From Amycolatopsis tolypomycina (GTDB taxonomy: Bacteria; Actinomycetota; Actinomycetes; Mycobacteriales; Pseudonocardiaceae): a stretch of DNA of 64,000 nucleotides. Each line of letters begins with the position of its first letter. Within the stretch, counting starts at the first letter, position 1. The notes under the pieces were generated by a model, which saw only the letters and a program-made list of their open reading frames with translations, was not told where the DNA came from and made no database searches. A program made the translations under genes and the position numbers. This document shows, piece after piece, positions 52,860 through 60,045 of this stretch. The stretch covers positions 310,001 to 374,000 of the forward strand of contig NZ_FNSO01000004.1 in NCBI RefSeq assembly GCF_900105945.1. The letters are read 5' to 3'.

Positions 52860-54002
52860 ATGTTGCCGTTGAGCGGGGCCGTCCAATCGGGACGGCTGGC
52901 CGCGCGGGCCGTCCTGGGCGCGCGGGACGACCCGGCGGCCGCTAGCCGGGAATACGAACGGTCACTGGCGGCCGCGTTCGTCGGCTACTTCGAGACGTCG
53001 CGGCACGCGGCCCGCCGGTACCACCTCACCTGGCGCGTACTCGCGGCCGGCGCGGGCAGCGAGCACTCCTTCTACGTGAAGGGACGCCGGGCCGTGGTGC
53101 TGCCCGAAGGCGTGTCCGCACTCGCCGGGGCGGAACCCCTGGAACTGCCGGCCGCCGCCCGGGCCCGGGTGCTGCCCTTCCTCGCGGCCTGCGACGAAGT
53201 GTGCCTGTCGGTCGTCCGGGGTGACTGGCCGTTCCTGGCCCGGATGTTCACCGTCGACCGGGCGGAAAGACTGCTGCTCAGGCCCGCGATCGGGTTCTTC
53301 GCCGCCCTCGCGGCCGGTCGCGACGGCCCGGCGCGCGGGGCCGCGTCCGTCGCCGCGGCCATCGAACTCGCGACGCTCGGCACGCTGGCCTTCGTCGGTC
53401 CCGCCGCCGCACCGCGGGAGGTGCGCGGTGTCGACTGGGAGTCCGCGACGACCGTGCTCGCCGGTGACTACCTGCTGGGCCAGGCGTCGCGGCTGATCGC
53501 GGCGGCGGCGCCCGGACTCGCCTGGTCCTTTTCGGATTGGCTGGGTGAGCTGACCTCGCTGCGGGCCGCCGTCGTGACGACCGGGGCCGGTGCCGAAGCG
53601 GTCTTCGCCTCGCTGTTCGAGTTCCCCCTGCGCATCGGGGCGGCCCTCGGCGGCGCGGACGCCGAGGCGTTCCGGACCTGCGGGGCGACCTTGGGCAGGC
53701 TGTTCCTCCGCGTCGAAGACGTCCTGGCCCTGCGAGGTGACCGGACCCGGCTCGACACCACCCTGCCGGACCTCCTGGAAGGCCGGATCTCGGCGCTGCC
53801 CGAGCTGCTCGCGGTGCCGGGCCTGACGGCCGGGGCACTGCCGCCGCACGCTCTCCGGGCCGCCGTGGCGGCCGCGCGGGAGACCTGCGCCGAGTTCGAG
53901 CGGGACGTCGACCGGCTCCCGGACCCGTTCGCCCGCGGCCTGCTGGGTGCCGTCGGAGCCTGGGTGGCCGCTCCGGTCAGTACACCAGCAGGTCCGGCGT
54001 GA
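52860..54002 (+). CDS. Degenerate polyprenyl-synthase-fold protein
   Basis: 380 aa from ATG 52860; the start is uncertain because no RBS is clear and the frame is open back to 52713. The sequence follows the isoprenyl diphosphate synthase fold: the helix-C region reads AAAIELATLGTLAFVGPA, then VLAGDYLLGQASRLI, GAEAVFASLFEFPLRIGAALGG, LFLRVEDVLALRGDR and DLLEGRISALPELL. The catalytic aspartates are lost: the first Asp-rich motif is absent (AFVGPAAAPREV), and the second is reduced to VEDVLALRGD. It is therefore probably a non-catalytic relative. Converges on 53977-54567 with a 26-bp overlap. Confidence 0.65.
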   Translation: MLPLSGAVQSGRLAARAVLGARDDPAAASREYERSLAAAFVGYFETSRHAARRYHLTWRVLAAGAGSEHSFYVKGRRAVVLPEGVSALAGAEPLELPAAARARVLPFLAACDEVCLSVVRGDWPFLARMFTVDRAERLLLRPAIGFFAALAAGRDGPARGAASVAAAIELATLGTLAFVGPAAAPREVRGVDWESATTVLAGDYLLGQASRLIAAAAPGLAWSFSDWLGELTSLRAAVVTTGAGAEAVFASLFEFPLRIGAALGGADAEAFRTCGATLGRLFLRVEDVLALRGDRTRLDTTLPDLLEGRISALPELLAVPGLTAGALPPHALRAAVAAARETCAEFERDVDRLPDPFARGLLGAVGAWVAAPVSTPAGPA

Positions 54003-54567
54003 ACGCGGGGTTCTGCGGTGGGTTGGTCACCTTGAGAGTGCAGTTCATGAACCACGGCGTCCACATGTTGTTGGCATGCTTGTGGAACTCCAGCGACAGG
54101 GAGAACGACCTGCTCAGCATCAACCCGGCCGTGCCTTCGTTGCCTGCCGAGAACAACTGGGAGCGGGCCCAGAACTCGATCGTCCCGGAGTCCGGGGGCC
54201 AGATCTGCTCCCAGACGAAGCCGTCGTCCTTCGACAGCTCGGTGGCGTTCCACGCGGTCACCGGGATCATCCCCCTGCCGCGGACGCCGTCGTAGCCGAC
54301 CGACCGCAGCAGGCTGCGCGTGACGGCGTTCAGGACGATCTTCCCGGAGATGTCGGTTATCGAGAAGTATTCGCCTGCCGCTACGCCGCTCGGCCCGGTG
54401 AACCCCGCCACCACGGTCACCTGCTGGGGCGCAACGCCCGGGAACGAGCAGATGTAGAGCAGACCGGGAGGCGAGCCGAACGTCTCGTCCGCCCGGGCCG
54501 GGCCGGCGGTTCCGGCGAGGACGAGGACCGTCACGGCGGCCGTCGCCAGGAAACGGCGGATGTTCAT
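53977..54567 (-). CDS. Secreted protein, paralogue pair A (first)
   Basis: 196 aa. Signal peptide MNIRRFLATAAVTVLVLAGT, cleavage near ARA-DE. The mature protein is beta-rich: LLYICSFPGVAPQQVTVVAG, GYDGVRGRGMIPVTAW, and near the C-terminus SLEFHKHANNMWTPWFMNC then TLKVTNPPQNPAFTPD. Two cysteines (YICSF, MNCTL) suit one disulfide. The last 40 residues match gene 56102-56740 closely (EFHK, W, PW, M, C, LKVTNP, QN, AF). The N-terminal part resembles the actinobacterial DUF6801 type (tentative). Function unknown; probably surface-associated. Confidence 0.8.
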   Translation of the reverse strand: MNIRRFLATAAVTVLVLAGTAGPARADETFGSPPGLLYICSFPGVAPQQVTVVAGFTGPSGVAAGEYFSITDISGKIVLNAVTRSLLRSVGYDGVRGRGMIPVTAWNATELSKDDGFVWEQIWPPDSGTIEFWARSQLFSAGNEGTAGLMLSRSFSLSLEFHKHANNMWTPWFMNCTLKVTNPPQNPAFTPDLLVY

Positions 54568-54591
54568 CTGCCCTCCAGGTGTGCCTCGGTG

Positions 54592-56019
54592 CTACCTCGG
54601 TTTCGTCGCCGCCTTCTTCGCCGCCGCGGCGGATGGTCCCGAACCCGGCGGGTTGGTGAGGGGCGGACAGTCGGCGGGGTCGGGTGTGTCGCAGCCCAGG
54701 AGGTTGTAGAGGTAGATGTCGGCCTGGTTGCCCGGGCCTGAGCTCATTCCTTCGAGCAGCGGGCTCAGGTCCTGTCCGCCGGTGCCGCAGCCCGAGAAAC
54801 CCGGCAACGTGAAGCCACCCGCCTCCCTGGTGTCGACGTGGCCTTTGCCGCCCGGCTCGAACGGGTCGTACGGCCCGCTCACCTTGAGCTGCACCGGGTC
54901 CTTCGTCATGCAGTCGGGACCGAGGTCGAGCGGGACACCGTTGATCTCCGCGTGGCTCATCCGGGCTTTGACTTCCACCGTCGCGCGCATGAAAGTGAGC
55001 CCGGTGGCCTCGTCGGTGTACAGGCCGCCGGTCACCGCGATCATCCTGGAGTTCTGGTAGTCGACCGGAAGGAACTCGACGGTCGCGGTCACCGGCACGA
55101 AGCCGAAGCCGAGGAACGTCACGGTGACCGGGCTGAACGCGGTCGAGCCGGTGATCCACGAGTCGCCGGTGTCGATGTTCACGTTGATGAACCCGTTGAC
55201 GATGAAGGACGGGGTGGAGACGACGGTGGCGCCCAGCTTCTTGACCGTCGAGTTCGAGATCACGCTGACCAGGCCGAGCGGCTGGGTGTACACGTTGGGA
55301 GGCGGCTCTTCGTCCATGGTCTTCACGCCGCCGAGGGCGGCCGGCTGCTTCTGCTCGGTGCCCGGTGTCACCTTCGGCAGCACCATGATCTTGCCGAGCG
55401 TGGCCTGCTGGCCTTCGTCGAGCGTGCACGCGACCTTCGGCGGCGCCGTGGTGGCCGGGGGCGCGTCGGCGGCCGGGACGGCTTCGAGCGTGAGGGTCGG
55501 CGCGGTGACGTCGAACGTGACGGCGCCGATGGTGTTGATCGCGATCTCCGGCACGGTGCCGGTCGCGGTCAGGACGACGTCGCCGGTCTCCGGCAGCGGG
55601 GTCGGGGCCACGACGAGGGAAACCGGGACCTTGTCCGAACGGTCGCCCTGGTGGACGGCGAGGTCGAGCTGCACCGTTCCGCGCAGCGCACCGGTCGTGG
55701 CGCCGGCGGGCAGGAACGAGAGCGCGATGTCGCGGGGGAGGCTCAGCTTGACGGCGTAGGCGCCGATCGTCGCCGACGTGCCGGTCTTCGCCTGCGCGGG
55801 CAGCGTCGCCGTCGTCTCGACGGTGAGCGCGCGCGGGCCGAGCGGGTCGGCGAACGGGCAGTGCACGGAGACCGACGTGCTCGCCTGGGTGTCGGGCGGG
55901 ACCGCCGGGCCGGGAGCGGCCGAACCGACCCCCGTCAGTGCGCCGTTCGCCGCGGACAGCAGGCCGGCGGCCGCCAGCGCGGTCACCGTGACGGAGCGGG
56001 GCCGGACTCGACGTGGCAT
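54592..56019 (-). CDS. Secreted protein, paralogue pair B (large)
   Basis: 475 aa. Signal peptide (VTVTALAAAGLLSAANGALT), then a beta-sandwich-like domain (about 50-215) resembling DUF6801: VSVHCPFADPLGPRALTVET, a conserved single Cys at VHC, and a second at VACTLDEG. A second domain (about 260-440) is similar to the product of 58093-58740 (CMTKDPVQLKV, LPGFSGCG, GMSSGPGN). The C-terminus is Ala/Lys-rich (AAAAKKAATKPR). Exported; role unknown. 24 nt upstream of the pair A gene on the same strand. Confidence 0.8.
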   Translation of the reverse strand: MPRRVRPRSVTVTALAAAGLLSAANGALTGVGSAAPGPAVPPDTQASTSVSVHCPFADPLGPRALTVETTATLPAQAKTGTSATIGAYAVKLSLPRDIALSFLPAGATTGALRGTVQLDLAVHQGDRSDKVPVSLVVAPTPLPETGDVVLTATGTVPEIAINTIGAVTFDVTAPTLTLEAVPAADAPPATTAPPKVACTLDEGQQATLGKIMVLPKVTPGTEQKQPAALGGVKTMDEEPPPNVYTQPLGLVSVISNSTVKKLGATVVSTPSFIVNGFINVNIDTGDSWITGSTAFSPVTVTFLGFGFVPVTATVEFLPVDYQNSRMIAVTGGLYTDEATGLTFMRATVEVKARMSHAEINGVPLDLGPDCMTKDPVQLKVSGPYDPFEPGGKGHVDTREAGGFTLPGFSGCGTGGQDLSPLLEGMSSGPGNQADIYLYNLLGCDTPDPADCPPLTNPPGSGPSAAAAKKAATKPR

Positions 56020-56057
56020 CGGTTTCCCTGTGTGTTCGGTGGTGCGGAAAACGGAAA

Positions 56058-56094
56058 TCCCGGCGCGGGCCCTCGCGAGGGGCCCGCGCCGGGA
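56058..56094 (-). terminator. Rho-independent-like terminator
   Basis: Perfect 15-bp arms (56058-56072 and 56080-56094) enclose TCGCGAG. On the minus strand the stem is followed by TTTCCGTTTTCC, a T-rich tail. It lies directly downstream of the pair A gene 56102-56740. Confidence 0.8.
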
Positions 56095-56101
56095 ACCGGC
56101 G

Positions 56102-56740
56102 TCAGGAGACGGTGATGCTGGGGCTGAACGCGGTGTTCTGCGCCGGGTTGGTGACCTTCAGGTTGCAGGTCATCGACCACGGCGACCAGGTGTTGGTGGC
56201 CTTCTTGTGGAACTCGACGCTTGCCGCCACCGGGCTGCTCATCGACAGCGTGTCGGTGCCCGCCGTCGCCGGCGCGGTGTAGGTCGGGACCGAGGAGGTC
56301 GCGACCTGCGAGATGTTCACCGTGATCGGGCCACCCGCCGGGTAGATGGTCTCCGGGATGCTGAGCCCGGTGGCCGCCGGCTGCGACAGCGTGCCCGACG
56401 CCGCCGTCACCGGCACGCTGGCGACGCCGCGGATGCCGTCGTAGCCGACCGCGGTGAGCAGCGCGTGGACACCGGCGCTGATCGTCGCGGTGCCGCCCAC
56501 GTTGGTCGGGGTGAGGGTGCCGCCGGCCGCGACGCTGTCCTCGGCGTCGAGGTGCGAGGTGACGAGGACCGGCTGCGGCGTGATGCCCGGGAACGTGCAG
56601 GTGTAGGTCAGGGGCGTGGTGCCGCCGGCGGTGTAGGTGACCGTGGCGGCGGCCGCGGTGCCCGCGGTCAGCACCGCGATGGCGCCGATGGCGGTAGCGG
56701 TGGTCGCGATTCCGGCGGACAGCCTGCTGAGTCGGGACAT
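56102..56740 (-). CDS. Secreted protein, paralogue pair A (second)
   Basis: 212 aa from ATG 56740. AAAGGAG is followed directly by an in-frame ATG (56746), too close to serve, and six bases later by ATG 56740, so the RBS decides for the second. Signal peptide (AGIATTATAIGAIAVLTAGT). Beta-rich mature protein with TYTCTFPGITPQPVLV, GYDGIRGVASVPVT, and SVEFHKKATNTWSPWSMTC then LKVTNPAQNTAF. Closely related to 53977-54567 over its C-terminal 40 residues. Exported; unknown function. Confidence 0.8.
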   Translation of the reverse strand: MSRLSRLSAGIATTATAIGAIAVLTAGTAAAATVTYTAGGTTPLTYTCTFPGITPQPVLVTSHLDAEDSVAAGGTLTPTNVGGTATISAGVHALLTAVGYDGIRGVASVPVTAASGTLSQPAATGLSIPETIYPAGGPITVNISQVATSSVPTYTAPATAGTDTLSMSSPVAASVEFHKKATNTWSPWSMTCNLKVTNPAQNTAFSPSITVS

Positions 56741-57114
56741 ACCCATCTCCTTTGATTCAGTACAGTCTCGGCTTTGGCTGATCGATTGCTCGCCGTCGTT
56801 GCTCTCCGATCACGTTCGCCCGCCCCCATTGCCCCGAGCGGCGGGACGTGAATTCACCGACGTGCGAGGTGGAGGTCCATCTGCCGGGAATGAGGCTACT
56901 CGCGAGTTCATTACGGAACAAGACTTCGTGGCATCGTCAGCCCGCCGCACCGAGGTGGTCCGGGTTTCTTGTTCGCTCTCGCGCAGGACCGGCGGCGGCT
57001 TCATCGGATTTTGACAAAGAACCACCGCGCGGCCGAACGGCGCCGGGAACGGTCTACCATTCACGATCTTGCCGAAGCAATCGGGGATAACGAAACAGGA
57101 GAAAGGAGACTACC
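56741..57114. other. 374-bp divergent promoter region
   Basis: Lies between the divergent starts of a secreted pair A gene and the RCC1-like gene. It is less GC-rich than its surroundings, as expected for promoters. TTGACA occurs at 57011-57016, but no -10 element sits at 16-19 bp. GAAACAGGAGAAAGGAG just before GTG 57115 is the RBS of the RCC1-like gene. No coding sequence recognised. Confidence 0.5.
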
Positions 57115-58053
57115 GTGCCACTTACTTCACGATGCGAACGGGTAACGCTCAGGGGAGCCGCATTGACGGTCTCGGCGGCGCTGGCCCTGTCACTGTGCGC
57201 ATCGCCCGCGTCCGCGGTCACCACCGGCGGTGCGATCGGGTGGGGGAAGCAGGACTACGGCATCGTGAACCCGCCGCCGAACGTGCTGTCCGGGGTCTCC
57301 GCCTTGTCTGCGGGCAGCACGACCGTACTGGCCCTGCAGAGCGGCGCCGTCTTCGCGTGGGGCGCGAACAACTGGGGCGCCAACGTGGTCCCCGCCGACG
57401 CGAAGTCCGGGGTCAGCCAGATCTCCTCCGGCTGGGGCCACGAGCTCGCCCTCAAGAACGGCAAGGTCATCGCCTGGGGCAACAACTGGTACGGCCAAAC
57501 GACACTGCCGGCCTCGGTGAGCAGCGGCGTCATCGCGATCGCGACGTCCAACATGCACAGCCTGGCCTTGAAGCAGGGTGGGCAGGTGGTGAGCTGGGGG
57601 ACACGGACCGACGTGCCGGTGGCCGCGCAGTCCGGGGTGACCGCGATTTCCGCCGGGGGCGACCACAACCTCGTCCTCAAGAACGGCGGAGTGCTGGCCT
57701 GGGGCAGCAACTCCTACGGGCAGGCGACCGTCCCGGCCGGACTGTCCTCGGGGGTCACGGCGATCTCGGCCGGGTTCAACCACAGCCTGGCGCTCAAGGG
57801 CGGCCGCGTCTATGCGTGGGGTCAGGACAACTACCACCAGACCGACGTCCCGGAGGCGGCGCTGTCCGACGTTGCGGGCATCGATGCCGGGTTCAACCAC
57901 AACCTGGCGTTCAAGACCAACGGCGACATCATCGCCTGGGGCTCGGATTTCGTCACCGAGTCGGAGCCGACGACGTGCGGGCCGGTGTTCGCCGTCTCCG
58001 CCGGGGACAACGACAGCTTCGTGCTGAAGGAGGATCCCGGCGCGCCCTGCTGA
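57115..58053 (+). CDS. Secreted RCC1-like beta-propeller protein
   Basis: 312 aa from GTG 57115 (AAAGGAG upstream). Signal peptide (LTVSAALALSLCASPASA). Six to seven RCC1-type blades, each about 40 residues, with G-V-x-A-I-S-A-G...H-S-L-A-L-K-x-G-x-V-x-A-W-G-x-N-x-x-G-Q: for example SAGFNHSLALKGGRVYAWGQ and SGWGHELALKNGKVIAWGN. The last blade ends with a Cys pair region (TTCGPVF, GAPC). Extracellular propellers of this type usually mediate binding. Isolated on the plus strand within a minus-strand secreted cluster. Confidence 0.88.
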   Translation: MPLTSRCERVTLRGAALTVSAALALSLCASPASAVTTGGAIGWGKQDYGIVNPPPNVLSGVSALSAGSTTVLALQSGAVFAWGANNWGANVVPADAKSGVSQISSGWGHELALKNGKVIAWGNNWYGQTTLPASVSSGVIAIATSNMHSLALKQGGQVVSWGTRTDVPVAAQSGVTAISAGGDHNLVLKNGGVLAWGSNSYGQATVPAGLSSGVTAISAGFNHSLALKGGRVYAWGQDNYHQTDVPEAALSDVAGIDAGFNHNLAFKTNGDIIAWGSDFVTESEPTTCGPVFAVSAGDNDSFVLKEDPGAPC

Positions 58054-58059
58054 ACGGAC

Positions 58060-58086
58060 GGGTGGCGGGCGGTGCGCCCGCCACCC
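58060..58086. terminator. Bidirectional hairpin
   Basis: GGGTGGCGGGC (58060-58070) and GCCCGCCACCC (58076-58086) form a perfect 11-bp stem with loop GGTGC between the convergent RCC1-like gene and pair B gene. Confidence 0.65.
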
Positions 58087-58092
58087 GGTTGG

Positions 58093-58740
58093 TCAGCTCT
58101 GCGGGGCGGTCAGGTCGAGCGAAATCGTGTTGCCCGGCCCGGAAACCAGCGCGCCGAGCGCGAGATCGGCGATGAAGCAGTTGTTGAACTCGGGGATGGT
58201 GTAGGTCGAGCTGAGCGAGATGGTCGGCGACGTGATGTCGATGTTCGGCGCGACCAGGTTCAGTTCGACCGGGGTCTTCGTCCGGCAGGCACCCGGCAGG
58301 GTCGGCAGCGGGATGGTCGGGGCGCTGAGGATGCCGAAGTAGATGTCGGAGATCTCCATGTTCGCCTTGGCGTGCGTGGTCAGCGTGCCGTCGGCGATGG
58401 TGCCGGTGGCCGGCCCGAGCGGGACGACACTCACCTTGGCCTTGACCCGGAACAGACCGGAGACCAGGGAGAAGTCGGCCTGCGACGGCGGCAGCGTCAG
58501 GTTCGCGCTGAGGCCGACCGAGCCGGTCTGGTCGTCGATGATGAGGTTGCCCTGGAGGGTGCCGGGGCCGAGCTTCATGGTGCTGCCGGTCTTCTTCACC
58601 GTGGTGGTGCCGGCGACGTTGTAGGACACGGGGATCTCGATGACGTCGGCCGAAGCCGGCGTCACGGCCACCCCGCCGAGCACGACGGCCGCCGCCGACG
58701 TGAGCACGGCCAGTCTCTTCAGCTGCGTTGCCACGGACAT
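58093..58740 (-). CDS. Secreted protein, paralogue pair B (small)
   Basis: 215 aa. Strong RBS (AAAGGAGG) before ATG 58740. Signal peptide (LAVLTSAAAVVLGGVAVTPA, cleavage near ASA). Beta-rich mature protein: TVKKTGSTMKLGPGTLQG, NMEISDIYFG, GACRTKTPVELNLVAP, IPEFNNCFIADLALGA and VSGPGNTISLDL. The pattern C-x-TK-x-PV-x-L ... LPGF/IPEF-x-x-C ... SGPGN is shared with the second half of 54592-56019. Two cysteines, likely a disulfide. Function unknown; surface-exposed. Confidence 0.8.
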   Translation of the reverse strand: MSVATQLKRLAVLTSAAAVVLGGVAVTPASADVIEIPVSYNVAGTTTVKKTGSTMKLGPGTLQGNLIIDDQTGSVGLSANLTLPPSQADFSLVSGLFRVKAKVSVVPLGPATGTIADGTLTTHAKANMEISDIYFGILSAPTIPLPTLPGACRTKTPVELNLVAPNIDITSPTISLSSTYTIPEFNNCFIADLALGALVSGPGNTISLDLTAPQS

Positions 58741-58819
58741 GGTTGTCCTCCTTTTGCGTTTCCCGTCCGTTTTCGGGTGCTCCCGGAAACGGTGACGTGC
58801 GGTATTGCGACGGGCCGGG

Positions 58820-59545
58820 TCAGCGCGGTTCGAGCTCGGTGACGACCCAGCCGCCGCTGGTGTGCTCCGCGGTCACGGAAAGCTGAGCCGCGGCGCTGTC
58901 GGTTGCATTGTTGTCGGCCCGGACAGCTGATTGGTCGAGAAAGACGAGTAACTTCGCGTGACCATTCCGCAGGTCCTGAACGGCGATCGCGGAAACGCGC
59001 GAAGTGAGGACCAGTTTCTGTGCCGGAGCTTTCTCCCGAACCTGTGCGAAGAGCTTGTCGTAGGAATCCTTGGCGGACCCCCGCAACACGGCGGCGGCGG
59101 CCTTCTCGGTGACGTCGGTCCGGTCGTAGGAATACGAGAAGATCCGGTTCATCGCGAGGGTGACGGCGGAGGTGACGTCGGCGGTCGCCCCGACGTCGGT
59201 CAGCGCCAGGTTGGCGGCGGCGGGGTCGGCCGCCGCGGACCGGGCCTCGACGGTGAACCACGCCCCGGCCCCGGCGAGGAGGACGGCGGCGGCGAGCAGG
59301 ATGACGGGCAGCCGCAGCCAGGCGGGGCGGGTCCTGGCCGGGGCTTCGGTGGTTTCGTCCGGGGTGACATCGGCCTGGGGTGCCGGGTCGCCGGGGTCGC
59401 CGGGTTCGGCTGACGGGTCTTCCGCGGCTTGTCGTGAGTGGTAAGGCGGGTTAGAACCCTCCTCACCACTCACGACAGCCGCGGCAGATCCGCTGTCCTG
59501 TGCGACCTCGGCCGGCTCGTCCACCTCGGTCTTCGCGCGGCTCAT
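58820..59545 (-). CDS. Mce-associated membrane protein with in-frame palindrome
   Basis: 241 aa from ATG 59545, overlapping the upstream stop (ATGA). Residues 1-80 are acidic, Pro/Ala-rich and disordered. One membrane helix (about 83-107, LRLPVILLAAAVLLAGAG) leads to an extracytoplasmic Mce-associated domain (VTSAVTLAMNRIFSYSYDRTD, LVFLDQSAVRA). Such proteins stabilise or assist the Mce lipid transporter. Residues 24-39 (VVSGEEGSNPPYHSRQ) are encoded by a Family C palindrome, a 48-nt in-frame insertion within the disordered segment. Last gene of the mce operon. Confidence 0.85.
   Translation of the reverse strand: MSRAKTEVDEPAEVAQDSGSAAAVVSGEEGSNPPYHSRQAAEDPSAEPGDPGDPAPQADVTPDETTEAPARTRPAWLRLPVILLAAAVLLAGAGAWFTVEARSAAADPAAANLALTDVGATADVTSAVTLAMNRIFSYSYDRTDVTEKAAAAVLRGSAKDSYDKLFAQVREKAPAQKLVLTSRVSAIAVQDLRNGHAKLLVFLDQSAVRADNNATDSAAAQLSVTAEHTSGGWVVTELEPR
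59430..59477. repeat. Family C palindrome inside a coding region
   Basis: TGTCGTGAGTGGT (59430-59442) and ACCACTCACGACA (59465-59477) enclose AAGGCGGGTT...AACCCTCC. The 48-bp unit matches the one at 47718-47760 but here lies in frame within the mce-associated gene 58820-59545. Confidence 0.85.
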
Positions 59546-60045
59546 CGGGCACCCACCGGCAGCTGGTCCAGCGCGCTCAGCTTCCACCCGTCCGGCGTCC
59601 GGCTCAGTGCCGCGGCGAACCGGTTGCGCTTCACCGCCGGGGCCGTGCCCTGCTTGGCCATCGTGATCTCCACCGAGGCCAGCATCTTCGCCGTGCCCGC
59701 GTGGTCGTCCAGCTCGCTCAGTGCCGCGTCCAGCACCCGGCCCGTCGCCACCGTGGCGTTCGCCGCCAAGGTCTTCTTCGTCGTCTCGTCCGTGCGGGCC
59801 AGCTGGTCGTGCAGCGGGCCCGTCGAGGCCGACAGCCACTTGCCAAGGCCACCGTCGACGTCGTGGTAGTCTAGCGTGTTCAGCTCGGCCACCAGCGTGC
59901 GGCCGGCGGTCAGCGCCTCGTCGCGGGCCGTCCCGTACGTCACCGAGGTCGCGTGGGCCGCCGAGTACCACGAGTATCCCGACCAGCCGGCGAACACCGC
60001 CGCCGAGGCGGCCAGCACCACCGGCACGAGCTTCAGCGCAGCCAC
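59542..60045 (-). CDS. Mce-associated membrane protein
   Basis: 167 aa from GTG 60045. One N-terminal membrane helix (KLVPVVLAASAAVFAGWSGY) and an extracytoplasmic domain of the Mce-associated type (VTYGTARDEALTAGRTLVAE, LNTLDYHDVDGGLGKWLSAS). It overlaps the 3' end of mceF by 13 bp; its RBS (GAGGAG) lies within the mceF codons. Co-translated with the second associated protein downstream. Confidence 0.85.
   Translation of the reverse strand: MAALKLVPVVLAASAAVFAGWSGYSWYSAAHATSVTYGTARDEALTAGRTLVAELNTLDYHDVDGGLGKWLSASTGPLHDQLARTDETTKKTLAANATVATGRVLDAALSELDDHAGTAKMLASVEITMAKQGTAPAVKRNRFAAALSRTPDGWKLSALDQLPVGAR

Noticed and set aside
57011..57016. TTGACA as a promoter for the RCC1-like gene
   Set aside because: No TANNNT hexamer occurs at 16-19 bp. 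The nearest candidate is about 38 bp away.
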